64,000 nucleotides of DNA from Solidesulfovibrio alcoholivorans DSM 5433 (GTDB taxonomy: Bacteria > Desulfobacterota > Desulfovibrionia > Desulfovibrionales > Desulfovibrionaceae), in NCBI RefSeq assembly GCF_000702665.1, contig NZ_JNJA01000004.1, forward strand, positions 186,001 through 250,000, given 5' to 3'. How positions within the stretch are numbered: the stretch's first letter is position 1; each line of letters begins with the position of its first letter. Positions 56,149-64,000 of this stretch are shown here, piece after piece. Made by a program: the position numbers and the translations under genes. The notes below the pieces were generated by a model that worked only from the letters and a program-made list of their open reading frames with translations, made no database searches and was not told the origin of the DNA.

Positions 56149-57834
56149 CTAGGCCCGGCTGAAGTGCCGGTACTTGATGCGGTGGGGGATGTCGGCGTCC
56201 GCGCCCAGGCGCGCCTTGCGGTCGGCTTCATATTCCGTGAAGTTGCCGTCGAAAAAGACCGCTTGGCTTTCGCCCTCGAAGGCCAGGATGTGCGTGGCCA
56301 CGCGGTCCAAAAACCAGCGGTCGTGGCTTATGACCAGCGCCGAGCCGGCAAAGGCGAGCAAGGCCTCCTCCAGCGCGCGCAGGGTGTTGACGTCCAGGTC
56401 GTTGGTCGGTTCGTCGAGCAGCAGCACGTTGCAGCCGCTTTTGAGCATGAGCGCCAGGTGCAGGCGGTTTTTCTCGCCGCCGGAAAGCACCTTGACCTTT
56501 TTCTGCTGGTCCTGGCCCGTGAAGTTGAAACGGGCGACATACGCGCGGGCGTTGACGTCCTTCGTGCCCAGGCGGATCGTGTCGTAGCCTTCGCCCACGG
56601 CCTCGAACACGGTCTTTTCCGGGTCGAGGGTCTCGCGATTCTGGTCCACGTAGGCCAGCTGTACCGTTTCGCCGAGCTTGATCGTGCCGCCGTCGGGCGT
56701 GTCCTGGCCGGTGACGAGGCGAAACAGCGTGGTCTTGCCCGCGCCGTTGGGGCCGATGATGCCGACGATGGCCCCGCGCGGCACGGTCAGCGACAGGTTC
56801 TCGAACAGCAGCCGGTCGTCGAAGGCCTTGGACAGCCCCTCGACCTCGACGACGTTCTTGCCCAGGCGCTGTCCGGGCGGGATGTAGATCTCCAGGTCCT
56901 TGGCCAGGCGTTCGCCTTCCTGGGAAGCCAGGGATTCGTAGGCGCTGATGCGGGCCTTGGACTTGGCGTGGCGACCGCGCGGGGACATGCGCACCCATTC
57001 GAGCTCGCGGGCGAGCGTCTTCTGGCGCTCGCTTTCCGATTTCTCCTCCTGGCGCAGGCGTTCCTGCTTCTGCTCGAGCCAGGACGAATAGTTGCCCTTC
57101 CAGGGGATGCCGCGGCCGCGGTCGAGTTCGAGAATCCAGCCGGCCACGTTGTCCAGGAAGTAGCGGTCATGGGTGACGGCGATGACGGTTCCGGGATAGC
57201 CGTGGAGGAAATGCTCCATCCAGGCGACCGTTTCGGCGTCCAGGTGGTTGGTAGGTTCGTCCAGGAGCATGATGTCCGGCTTTTGCAGGAACAGGCGGCA
57301 CAGCGCCACGCGGCGGCGCTCGCCGCCGGAGAGCACGGACACCGGGGTGTCCGCCGGCGGGCAGCGCAGGGCGTCCATGGCCATCTCCAGCCGGCTGTCG
57401 AGCTCCCAGGCGTCGCAGGCGTCGAGTTTTTCTTGAACCTCGCCCTGGCGTTCGATCAGCGCGTTCATGGCGTCGTCGTCCATGGGCTCGGCGAACTTGG
57501 CGTTGATGTCCTCGAATTCCTTGAGCAGGGCCACGGTCTCGGCCACGCCTTCCTCGACCACCTCGCGCACGGTCTTTTGCACGTCCACGAGCGGGTCCTG
57601 CTCCAGGTAGCCGATGGTGTGGCCCGGGGTGAGCACAGTTTCGCCCTGGAAGTCCTTGTCCACGCCGGCGAGGATCTTCAGCAGCGTGGATTTGCCCGAG
57701 CCGTTGAGGCCCAGCACGCCGATCTTCGCGCCGTAGAAGTAGGACAGCGAGATGTCCTTGATGATCGGTTTCTTGTCGTGGAACTTGCTGACGCGGATCA
57801 TCGAATAAATGATTTTATTAGGCTCGGCGGCCAT
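56149..57834 (-). CDS. ettA: ABC-F translational throttle ATPase EttA
   Basis: A soluble ABC-F protein that binds the ribosomal E site and gates elongation according to ADP/ATP. The 561-residue protein has two ATPase domains: Walker A GLNGSGKST (about 41-49) with LSGGERRRVALC, and GPNGAGKTT with LSGGEKNRLHLA. The EttA arm and linker lie between them. The start AAEPNKIIYSMIRVSKFHDKKPIIKDIS is EttA-specific, so ATG 57834 (CAGGAGG upstream) is preferred over a longer frame. It ends with a strong terminator. Confidence 0.95.
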   Translation of the reverse strand: MAAEPNKIIYSMIRVSKFHDKKPIIKDISLSYFYGAKIGVLGLNGSGKSTLLKILAGVDKDFQGETVLTPGHTIGYLEQDPLVDVQKTVREVVEEGVAETVALLKEFEDINAKFAEPMDDDAMNALIERQGEVQEKLDACDAWELDSRLEMAMDALRCPPADTPVSVLSGGERRRVALCRLFLQKPDIMLLDEPTNHLDAETVAWMEHFLHGYPGTVIAVTHDRYFLDNVAGWILELDRGRGIPWKGNYSSWLEQKQERLRQEEKSESERQKTLARELEWVRMSPRGRHAKSKARISAYESLASQEGERLAKDLEIYIPPGQRLGKNVVEVEGLSKAFDDRLLFENLSLTVPRGAIVGIIGPNGAGKTTLFRLVTGQDTPDGGTIKLGETVQLAYVDQNRETLDPEKTVFEAVGEGYDTIRLGTKDVNARAYVARFNFTGQDQQKKVKVLSGGEKNRLHLALMLKSGCNVLLLDEPTNDLDVNTLRALEEALLAFAGSALVISHDRWFLDRVATHILAFEGESQAVFFDGNFTEYEADRKARLGADADIPHRIKYRHFSRA

Positions 57835-57918
57835 GAAACCTCCTGGGAATGTCTGTGCTGTGGCGGCCGCGACCGGCCACAGGCTTCGGGTATGGCAAAA
57901 AACGCCACAGAAACGCAA

Positions 57919-57962
57919 GCGGCCCTCCGCATCCGGCCGATCGGGGTCGGAGGGAAGGCCGC
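57919..57962 (-). terminator. Probable terminator of the S1-repeat gene
   Basis: GCGGCC...CTCCG pairs with CGGAG...GGCCGC (57919-57930 / 57948-57962) with a small bulge. On the minus strand it is followed by TTGCGTTTCTG, a moderate U-tract. Confidence 0.45.
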
Positions 57963-57999
57963 CTGCCTGTCGCGCCGGCTGGGCCGGCCACGGGATGGA

Positions 58000-59517
58000 C
58001 TACTTGTTCTTGCGCGCCAGGGCTTCCTGGAGCTTTTCGCCCAGAAGGCCCAGTCCGCCGCCGCCGCTATTCGCGCGCGTGGCCTTTTCCTTCTTGACGT
58101 AGTGCTTCCAGTCGTCGTTTTCGCGTTCGCGCTCGCGCTTGCCTTCACGGACTTCGCGTTCCTGGGTGCCGCCGACCGGGCCCAGGGTGATCTTGCGCCT
58201 CTCGGCGTCGATCTCTGAAACGATGACGGAGACCGTGTCGCCGGGCTTGGCCTTGTCATAGGCCGCCGGTTCCAGGGCGTCGCGGAGCTTGGACGCGGGG
58301 AGGAGCCCTGTCACGCCGGGGGCCAGATTGACGAACAGGCCGTACTGCTGGCGGTTTTCCACCACGCCCTCGACCGTGGAGTCGAGGACGAAGGTTTCGG
58401 GTACTTTTTCCCAGGGATCGCCGGCGGCTTCCTTGAGGCTCAAGGAGATGCGGCGCTTGTCCAGGTCGATGTCCTTGATCGCCACGGTGACGGTCTCGCC
58501 GGGGCTGACCACGTCGCCGGGCTTGGCCACGCGGCGGGTATGGCTCATCTCGCTCACGTGGATCAGGCCCTCGATGCCCGGGGCGATCTCCACGAACGCG
58601 CCGAAGTCGGCCAGGCGCGTGACCTTGCCTTCGACCTTGTCGCCCGCGGCGAACATCTCGCCGACGCTGTCCCAGGGATCGGGGCCGGCCTGCTTGATGG
58701 ACAGGGAAATGCGGGGGCGGCCCTTCTTGTCGCGGTCAAGCGAAAGCACCTTGACCGTGACGGCCTGGCCCAGGGCCACGGCGTCCTCGGCCTTTTCGCA
58801 ACGCGACCAGGAGAGTTCGGACAGGTGGACCAGCCCTTCCAGGCCCGGGGCCACCTCGACGAACGCGCCGAAGGCGGCGAACCGCGCGACCACACCGGGG
58901 ATGACGTCGCCGGGCTGGGCGGATTCGAGGAAACGCAGTTCGGATTCGGCCCGTTCCTGTTCCTGCAGCTTGCGCCGGGAGACGACGATGTTCTTGCCGT
59001 CGCGTTCGAAAGTGGTGATGGCGAAACTGTAGGTCTGGCCCACGTGGACTTCGGGGTTTTCCGTGAAGCCCACGTCGATCTGGCTGACCGGGCAGAAGGC
59101 GCGATGATGGAGAATATCCACGTCGAAGCCACCCTTGCGCGAGGCCATGACCTTGCCCTCCACGGGCAGGCCGGCCTCGAAGGCTGCGTGAAGTGCCTCC
59201 GCCCCGCCCCGGCCCGAAAGCGCCTTGGACAGAGCCACCTCGTCGCCGCGCAGCGAAACGACGTACAAAGTGACCGTCTCGCCTTCGGCAATGGTCAGTT
59301 CGCCGTTTTCGTCGAAAAATTCCGCCTTGTCGGCCACGCCGTCGAGTTTGGTGCCGGTATCCACGACGACGGTGGCGTCAGTTACGGCGATGACGGTTCC
59401 GGTGATGCGGTCTCCAACGCTGATTTCGCCGCCACGTTCGGCCAGTGAGGCCTCCATAAGCGCGGCGAATTCGCCTTCGGCCGGCATTTCCTTGTTGTCC
59501 GGCGTCTTGTCTGCCAT
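58000..59517 (-). CDS. Multi-S1-domain RNA-binding protein (ribosomal protein S1-like)
   Basis: A 505-residue protein with about five S1/OB repeats: about 45-110 (RITGTVIAVTDATVVVDTGTK), 120-190 (GKVMASRKGGFDVDI), 205-280 (GVVARFAAFGAFVEVAPGLEGLVHLSELSW), 295-365 (GKVTRLADFGAFVEIAPGIEGLIHVSEMSH) and 380-450 (GVVENRQQYGLFVNLAPGVTGLLPASKL). A charged Arg/Glu/Lys tail (about 455-505) is separate. It resembles rpsA, but with five rather than six domains and a basic tail. It should bind mRNA single strands. ATG 59517 follows CGGAG; no neighbour clarifies the role. Confidence 0.9.
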   Translation of the reverse strand: MADKTPDNKEMPAEGEFAALMEASLAERGGEISVGDRITGTVIAVTDATVVVDTGTKLDGVADKAEFFDENGELTIAEGETVTLYVVSLRGDEVALSKALSGRGGAEALHAAFEAGLPVEGKVMASRKGGFDVDILHHRAFCPVSQIDVGFTENPEVHVGQTYSFAITTFERDGKNIVVSRRKLQEQERAESELRFLESAQPGDVIPGVVARFAAFGAFVEVAPGLEGLVHLSELSWSRCEKAEDAVALGQAVTVKVLSLDRDKKGRPRISLSIKQAGPDPWDSVGEMFAAGDKVEGKVTRLADFGAFVEIAPGIEGLIHVSEMSHTRRVAKPGDVVSPGETVTVAIKDIDLDKRRISLSLKEAAGDPWEKVPETFVLDSTVEGVVENRQQYGLFVNLAPGVTGLLPASKLRDALEPAAYDKAKPGDTVSVIVSEIDAERRKITLGPVGGTQEREVREGKRERERENDDWKHYVKKEKATRANSGGGGLGLLGEKLQEALARKNK

Positions 59518-59653
59518 GATCGCTCCGAAAGAAAGGGGGTGTGATTTGGGCGCGAACGCGCCGGGGCGCAATGTAGCGCAGCGGCTGGCCTTGTCAAATG
59601 CGAAAAAGGCCCTACCCTAAAACTTTTGAACACAGGGCGCTTGCGGAGACCCC

Positions 59654-60691
59654 ATGGACCCAGTCACACACATCGCTGCCGGCGTGCTCATCGGCCAGGC
59701 CGCCAAGGACAAATTCCCGGCCGGCCGGGCGCTCGTGCCCCTGGCCGCGCTGGCCGCCTGGATACCCGACGTGGACAACGTCGTCGGGCTTTTCGGCGCG
59801 CAGGCCTACATGCGCTACCACCGCGGCTACACGCATTCGCTTCTTGGCGGGGCGCTTCTCGCCTGGCTGCTGGCGCTCGTCGTCCACCGCTTCTGGGGGG
59901 CGGCCAAAACGGGCCGGCTCTTTGCGCTCTTTTACGTCTGCGTGCTCTCCCACCTTTTCCTCGATTGCATCACGACCTACGGCACGGGCGTCTTCCTGCC
60001 TTTTTCCGAAGCGCGCCTCTCGTTCGCGTCGGTCTTCATCATCGATCCCGTCTACACCCTGGCGCTTCTGGCGCTCATTGCGGCAAGCTACATCCGGCCC
60101 GCCGCACGCCGGGCTTTTGCCGTGGCAGGGCTCGCCGCGATGCTCGGCTGGCCGGCGCTTTGCCTTGGCGTGCGCGCCTTCGTCGCGGACAGGGCCGGGG
60201 AGCTTTTCGCCGCGCAGGGACAGAAGGTGGACGCCCTGCACGTGCAGCCCGACGCCTTCGCGCCGTTGTGGTGGAAGGTGATCGCCGAGGAAGGCGACAC
60301 CTACGTCCTCACGGGCATCGACCTCGCCGCGCCGGGCACACTCCTGCCCGAGCGCCGTTTCCGCAAGGCCGGCCGGGAGGAGCTGGAAAGCCTCGCCCGC
60401 ACGGCCCCGGTCTTTTCCCAGTACGTCTGGTTCACCGATTACCCGGTCGTGGATTCCCGGACGACGCCCGAGGGCACGACCCTGACCTTTAAGGATCTGC
60501 GCTTCATGGCCGTCAATCCCATTGTGGCCAAGGTGCGCGGCGACATGGTGCCCTTCACGCTCACGGCTTACCTCGACCCGGCCGGCAAGCTCGTGCGGGC
60601 GCTCTTTTCCCAAGTGGGCAAGGCCGAAGTGATCCTGCCACGGCCCTTGGACAGCGGGCCGGGCGTGGCCCAGGCGGGCGGCCGGGGTTGA
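59654..60691 (+). CDS. YdjM/DUF457-type membrane-bound metal-dependent hydrolase
   Basis: A 345-residue protein with an N-terminal DUF457/YdjM domain. PVTHIAAG (His 6), the acidic PDVDN (about 37-41), RGYTHS (about 57-62) and SHLFLDC (about 99-105) are the expected metal-binding residues. Membrane segments run about 25-45, 65-85, 90-105, 130-150 and 155-175. The C-terminal part (about 180-340) is extracytoplasmic, with no known family. Close relatives are LexA-regulated in E. coli, and some act on membrane lipids. It is convergent with the AraC gene. Confidence 0.83.
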   Translation: MDPVTHIAAGVLIGQAAKDKFPAGRALVPLAALAAWIPDVDNVVGLFGAQAYMRYHRGYTHSLLGGALLAWLLALVVHRFWGAAKTGRLFALFYVCVLSHLFLDCITTYGTGVFLPFSEARLSFASVFIIDPVYTLALLALIAASYIRPAARRAFAVAGLAAMLGWPALCLGVRAFVADRAGELFAAQGQKVDALHVQPDAFAPLWWKVIAEEGDTYVLTGIDLAAPGTLLPERRFRKAGREELESLARTAPVFSQYVWFTDYPVVDSRTTPEGTTLTFKDLRFMAVNPIVAKVRGDMVPFTLTAYLDPAGKLVRALFSQVGKAEVILPRPLDSGPGVAQAGGRG

Positions 60692-60710
60692 GCCGACCGC
60701 CCGCGCGCTC

Positions 60711-61592
60711 CTAAGCTTTCGGTTCGAGCGGCACCCGGATTTCCGTGAGCAGCTCCCCGGGCGGCGTGGTCTTGGGGTCGTTGAGGTATACCTCCATGCT
60801 GGGCCCGGCCGCGAACTCCCGCCCCGAATCCGGTCCCCACACGCCGCACAGCCAGGCGTAGGCCGGGCCGAGATTCGTGTACGGCCCCTTGACCACGGCC
60901 GTGGCGTAGTCCCCGTCGCCGATGACCGCCACGGGCAGGTCGGGCGTGCCGGCGTACCCCTCGGGCACGGTCAGGCAGGCGTCGTAGCGGATTTTTTCCG
61001 GCGGCGTGATGCGCGGATCATCATGCCCTACGCCGATGAACCGGGTATCCGGCCCGAAAAGCCCGAGCCGCCCGGCCATCCCGCACAGCTTCTCCCAGGC
61101 CGCCTCGCACCGGTCGTACGGGCCGACATGGCGCACCAGGGCCACACGTAGCGGCGGCACGCGCTTGATCGTCACGGCAAGTTCCATCATCGGTTCCTCC
61201 CTGGTCACAGGGGGTAAGAGTTCCGTCAGGTCCCGGGGGCGCGTTTGCTCCCGGAACTCCTCGCGCCAGACGGAGGGCGGCATGCCATACGCGGCACGGA
61301 AAGCCCGCGTGAACGCTTCGGGGGCCTCGAATCCCGCCGCGAGCGCCACTTCCGTGACCGGCCGGTCCCCGTAGGCCAGCCGGTGCGCCGCCCGGGCCAG
61401 CCGCAGCCGGCGCAGGTAGGCCCCGACGCTCTCCCCGGTCATGCCCGTGAAGATGCGGTGGAAATGGTAGGGCGAAAAATGGGCCTCGCGCGCGATGTCG
61501 TCCAGGCGCCATTCCTCGTCCAGCCGCGCTTCCATGGCCCGCATCGCCCGCATGATCCGCCGCTGCCATTCCTTTCTCGTTTCCGCGCTCAT
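60711..61592 (-). CDS. AraC-family regulator with GyrI-like effector domain
   Basis: A 293-residue regulator. Residues about 1-115 hold two helix-turn-helix units (LDDIAREAHFSPYHFHRIFTGMTG and VTEVALAAGFEAPEAFTRAFRAAYGMPP). Residues about 135-293 form a GyrI/SOUL-like domain (VKRVPPLRVALVRHVGPY-type; CLTVPEGYAG; AVVKGPYTNLGPAYAWL; SMEVYLNDPKTTPPGELLTEIRVPL) that binds small hydrophobic ligands. BmrR and Rob-like proteins use this layout to sense drugs. It is transcribed away from the lipoprotein gene, with an imperfect palindrome between them that it might bind. Confidence 0.92.
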   Translation of the reverse strand: MSAETRKEWQRRIMRAMRAMEARLDEEWRLDDIAREAHFSPYHFHRIFTGMTGESVGAYLRRLRLARAAHRLAYGDRPVTEVALAAGFEAPEAFTRAFRAAYGMPPSVWREEFREQTRPRDLTELLPPVTREEPMMELAVTIKRVPPLRVALVRHVGPYDRCEAAWEKLCGMAGRLGLFGPDTRFIGVGHDDPRITPPEKIRYDACLTVPEGYAGTPDLPVAVIGDGDYATAVVKGPYTNLGPAYAWLCGVWGPDSGREFAAGPSMEVYLNDPKTTPPGELLTEIRVPLEPKA

Positions 61593-61690
61593 GTTCCCTC
61601 CGCTTCCCTGACTAGCCGTTCCCGCGGCACTTCGCCTGACGGTTCTTGCGCTTTTTTCGCAGCGGCAATATTTGCTGAGTTGCGACTAAA

Positions 61691-61711
61691 AATTATTGTT
61701 GAACGATAATT
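61691..61711. promoter_or_regulatory. Candidate operator: 21-bp AT-rich imperfect palindrome
   Basis: AATTATTGTTGAACGATAATT: nine of ten symmetric pairs match around the central G at 61701. It is markedly AT-rich against this genome and lies between the divergent AraC-type regulator and the lipoprotein gene. AraC proteins usually bind direct repeats, so another factor is also possible. Confidence 0.45.
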
Positions 61712-61819
61712 CAATCTCGACTATCAGGAGCTTGTCCGGACGATTCCGCCGCCGTGCGGCGGGGAGCGCAAGGGCGCGGCGCGGCCGGCCGCGCCCTTGA
61801 CAAAGCAAGGAGTCGGTAC

Positions 61820-62425
61820 ATGAAATGCTGCATCGCCCTGTTCCTGACGGTCGCGCTGCTTGCAGGCTGCGCCAAGACGGTGTCCACGAATCTTGCGACC
61901 GGTCAAGGCCTTGTCGCGGGCCGGCAATTGGGCAGGACCGCCGTGTTGGTGTGGTTCGGCTTCGAGGCGAACGACGCCAAAGGGAAAAAGAAAATCGAGA
62001 GAGTTCGGGAGATCGTCACGACCCGGTTTGCCCGTTTGCCGGGGACGACACTCGGCGACGCCGACGTCCTGGCCAAGGCGCTTGAACCCCTTGCCTGGCG
62101 CGACGCGGGCGACGTGGAGCTGCTTGCCGCGGCGCGCAAAGCGGGTTGCGACAGCGTGGCCCTGGTCGAAGTGGCCGCCTGCGGCGGCGAGTTGAGCATC
62201 GGGCTCATGCCGCTTCCGGTCTGGGCCGTGACCACGCGGTTCTCCTACCGGCTGCGGCTGCTCGACGTGCAATCCGGCACGCTCGTGCAAAGCGCCATGC
62301 GCGGCAGGCAAACCGGCGGGGCCTATACCGTGCGGGGCCTCGATGCGCTCATGCGCGACTTTGACGCGGACCTGGCGTCCGTGCTGACCTTCGCCACACC
62401 CCAGGCGAGCCTGGAAACGCATTGA
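61820..62425 (+). CDS. Putative lipoprotein, unknown function
   Basis: A 201-residue lipoprotein: CIALFLTVALLAGC, lipobox LLAGC with C15 acylated. The mature part has GLVAGRQLGRTAVLVWFGFEAND, then a mixed alpha/beta portion with GCDSVALVEVAACGGELSIG and VQSAMRGRQTGG. The late portion resembles outer-membrane-bound proteins that handle small ligands, but I do not recognise the family. ATG 61820 follows AAGGAG at 61807-61812. It begins a plus-strand group with the DUF2975 gene 14 bp later. Confidence 0.78.
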   Translation: MKCCIALFLTVALLAGCAKTVSTNLATGQGLVAGRQLGRTAVLVWFGFEANDAKGKKKIERVREIVTTRFARLPGTTLGDADVLAKALEPLAWRDAGDVELLAAARKAGCDSVALVEVAACGGELSIGLMPLPVWAVTTRFSYRLRLLDVQSGTLVQSAMRGRQTGGAYTVRGLDALMRDFDADLASVLTFATPQASLETH

Positions 62426-62439
62426 TCCCGGAGGACGCA

Positions 62440-62985
62440 ATGGAAACGAAAAGCAATCTGGACGGCATCCGGAAATTGGGGGGCGTACTGGAGCGCGTCT
62501 GCCTGTTCGGGGCCGTCGCCGTCGTGCCGCTGACCGCCCTGTACTGGGCCGCCTTCAATGTCCTGCCCCAGGAAATGACCGCCTCGGTGGCGCAACTGGC
62601 CGTTTCGCCGCTGCTTCCGGCCTGGGTCCGGGCGCTTTGCTTCCTGGCGGCCCTGGTCCCGGCCACGGCGTTCATGGTCACGTTGCTGCGGCTGCGCTGC
62701 CTGTTCGCCCTCTACAAGGAAGGCTGCATCTTTTCCCTGGCCAACGTGGTCTGCTTCCGACGCCTTTCCAAGGCGTTGCTCTGGTGGGCCGTGGCCACGA
62801 TCCTGTACACGCCGCTTTTCGGCATTGCCGTCACCGCCGCCAATCCGCCGGGCAAGCATATCCTGAAGCTCGGCATCGGGACCAATGAACTGGAGCTCTT
62901 CTTTGTCGCCGCCATCGCCGTGGTCATCGCCCGCGTCATGGAAGAAGCGCGCCGCCTGGACGAAGAGCAGGCCCTGACGGTATAG
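62440..62985 (+). CDS. DUF2975-type membrane protein
   Basis: A 181-residue membrane protein with four hydrophobic segments (about 20-40, 58-78, 103-123 and 140-160). The loop CLFALYKEGCIFSLANVVCFRRLSKALLWW is typical of DUF2975 proteins. These occur next to a small XRE regulator (YozG-like), exactly as here. Function unknown; probably controlled by that regulator. GGAGGA before ATG 62440. Confidence 0.82.
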   Translation: METKSNLDGIRKLGGVLERVCLFGAVAVVPLTALYWAAFNVLPQEMTASVAQLAVSPLLPAWVRALCFLAALVPATAFMVTLLRLRCLFALYKEGCIFSLANVVCFRRLSKALLWWAVATILYTPLFGIAVTAANPPGKHILKLGIGTNELELFFVAAIAVVIARVMEEARRLDEEQALTV

Positions 62986-62992
62986 GCCGGCC

Positions 62993-63214
62993 ATGGCGAT
63001 CGTCATCAACCTGGATGTCATGCTGGCCCGGCGGAAAATGGCTTCCAAGGACCTGGCCGAGGCCGTGGGCATCACCGCCCAGAACCTGTCCATCCTCAAG
63101 ACAGGCAAGGCCAAGGCCATCCGCCTCTCCACCCTGGAAGCCATCTGCCGCGAGCTGGCCTGCCAGCCTGGCGACATCCTGGAATATCGTCCCGACGCCA
63201 CAAACCCGTCGTAA
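62993..63214 (+). CDS. XRE-family small regulator (YozG-like)
   Basis: A 73-residue Cro/C1-type helix-turn-helix protein (MAIVINLDVMLARRKM; LAEAVGITAQNLSILKTGKAKAIRLSTLEAICREL; CQPGDILEY). It follows the DUF2975 gene by 7 bp. This DUF2975-XRE pairing is common and suggests local autoregulation. Confidence 0.9.
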   Translation: MAIVINLDVMLARRKMASKDLAEAVGITAQNLSILKTGKAKAIRLSTLEAICRELACQPGDILEYRPDATNPS

Positions 63215-63224
63215 GGAAGGTCCC

Positions 63225-63821
63225 ATGCCGTATTCCGTCATCCTCGCACACCCCCGCCCCGGCAGCCTCAACCACGCCCTGGCCCAGGCCGCCTGCGCCG
63301 TGCTGGAAGAACGCGGCGAGGAGGTGCGCCTTCACGACCTTTACGCCGAAGGCTTCGACCCGCTGCTGCAAGCGCAGGAAGTCGCGCGCGACGCATCCCT
63401 GCCCTCCCTCGTGGCCGCGCATTGCCGGGAAATCGCCGAGGCCAAGGGCATCGTCATCGTGCATCCCAATTGGTGGGGCATGCCGCCCGCCATCCTCGCC
63501 GGCTGGGTGGATCGCGTCCTGCGGCCCGGCGTCGCCTACGAATTCCTCGAAGGCGACGGGGGCGAAGGCGTGCCGCGCGGCATGCTGAAGGCCACGGCGG
63601 CAGTGGTCGTCAATACGTCCAACACCGCCCGGGAACGCGAGGAACGCGTTTTCGGCGATCCCCTGGAACGCATCTGGAAAGACTGCGTCTTCGGCCTTTG
63701 CGGCGTGACAAACGTCCGCCGCCGCATGTTCGAAACCGTGGTCACGAGCGACGCCGCGACGCGCCGCGCATGGATCGCGGAAACCGAAGCGCTCGTTCGT
63801 GATACCTTCGCCACACCCTAA
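63225..63821 (+). CDS. NAD(P)H dehydrogenase (quinone)/flavodoxin-fold oxidoreductase
   Basis: A 198-residue FMN/FAD-binding protein of the NQO/KefF/MdaB fold. The start SVILAHPRPGSLNHALAQAA (about 4-23) holds the FMN phosphate loop; HDLYAEGFDPLL and VHPNWWGMPPAILAGWVDRVLRPGVAYEF are strongly conserved. It can reduce quinones by two electrons, avoiding radicals. ATG 63225 follows AAGGAAGG. It lies between the XRE gene and the tautomerase; shared regulation is possible. Confidence 0.9.
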   Translation: MPYSVILAHPRPGSLNHALAQAACAVLEERGEEVRLHDLYAEGFDPLLQAQEVARDASLPSLVAAHCREIAEAKGIVIVHPNWWGMPPAILAGWVDRVLRPGVAYEFLEGDGGEGVPRGMLKATAAVVVNTSNTAREREERVFGDPLERIWKDCVFGLCGVTNVRRRMFETVVTSDAATRRAWIAETEALVRDTFATP

Positions 63822-63835
63822 CCCAAGGAGCCCCC

Positions 63836-64000
63836 ATGCCCCTCGTCTCCATCAAGATCACCCGCGACGGTGCGACAGCGGAACAGAAAGCCCGGGTCAT
63901 CCAGGGCGTCACCAACCTGCTGCGCGATGAAATGGGCAAGAACCCGCAAACCACCGTGGTCATCATCGAAGAAGTCGATACCGACAACTGGGGCATCGGC
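63836..64000 (+). CDS. 4-oxalocrotonate tautomerase family protein (cut by window end)
   Basis: Begins PLVSIKITRDGATAEQKARV: the initiator Met is followed by Pro, the catalytic amino-terminal Pro of the tautomerase superfamily. Fifty-five codons are visible, continuing off the window; the visible NPQTTVVIIEEVDTDNWGIG matches the family's C-terminal half, so only a few residues are missing. AAGGAG precedes the ATG. Substrate unknown; these enzymes isomerise 2-hydroxy-muconate-type compounds. Confidence 0.88.
   Translation, partial: MPLVSIKITRDGATAEQKARVIQGVTNLLRDEMGKNPQTTVVIIEEVDTDNWGIG

Overview
High-GC bacterial chromosome segment whose gene content and order fit a Desulfovibrionaceae sulfate reducer (Desulfovibrio/Solidesulfovibrio-like). 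This is inferred from three things: a cytochrome c maturation operon whose CcmE carries CxxxY instead of HxxxY and which lacks ccmG/ccmH; the guaB-guaA-tatB-hisB order; and a full Ni/Co ECF transporter cassette. I see no rRNA, tRNA, CRISPR, phage or IS element. Genes are tightly packed, and many start codons overlap the previous stop (ATGA/GTGA).

Layout. 1-2.6 kb: histidine kinase (cut by the window edge), a receiver-STAS response regulator and two small envelope proteins. 2.6-11.1 kb: housekeeping and isoprenoid cluster ispG-proS, xseA-xseB-ispA, a nitroreductase and dxs. 11.3-12.7 kb: a deoxyhypusine-synthase-family enzyme and a small acidic protein. 12.75-14.5 kb (minus strand): three adjacent CULT-domain (cereblon-type) genes. 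One has a near-consensus sigma-54 promoter; another is N-truncated with a -1 frameshift in a homopolymer. 14.5-17 kb: a translationally coupled APH-type kinase and HAD phosphatase, then a methyltransferase. 17-20.3 kb: proA, nadD and an AlgX/AlgJ-like SGNH protein. 20.4-26.8 kb: a CNNM/CBS protein and ccmE-F-A-B-C-D plus a TPR protein. 27-31.8 kb: livJHMGF branched-chain amino acid ABC transporter. 31.8-38.3 kb: guaB, guaA, tatB, hisB, a lipoprotein, hisA, an HMA protein and a thermonuclease. 38.4-43.6 kb: yajC-secD without secF, an S9 peptidase and an outer-membrane-like protein. 43.7-47.4 kb: nikK-M-L-Q-O. 47.5-53.9 kb (minus strand): ileS-lspA-small membrane protein-TPR lipoprotein-NIL ferredoxin-PilZ-cheZ. 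54-59.5 kb (minus strand): a CZB chemoreceptor, ettA and an S1-repeat protein. 59.6-64 kb: a YdjM-like membrane protein, an AraC/GyrI regulator, a lipoprotein, a DUF2975/XRE pair, a flavodoxin-fold oxidoreductase and a tautomerase cut by the window end.

The most unusual region is the triple CULT locus with its own promoter and terminator signals. A second point is a family of GC-rich hairpin elements placed directly after stop codons (5.5, 16.3 and 47.5 kb). All family assignments come from motifs read by eye; no database search was possible.
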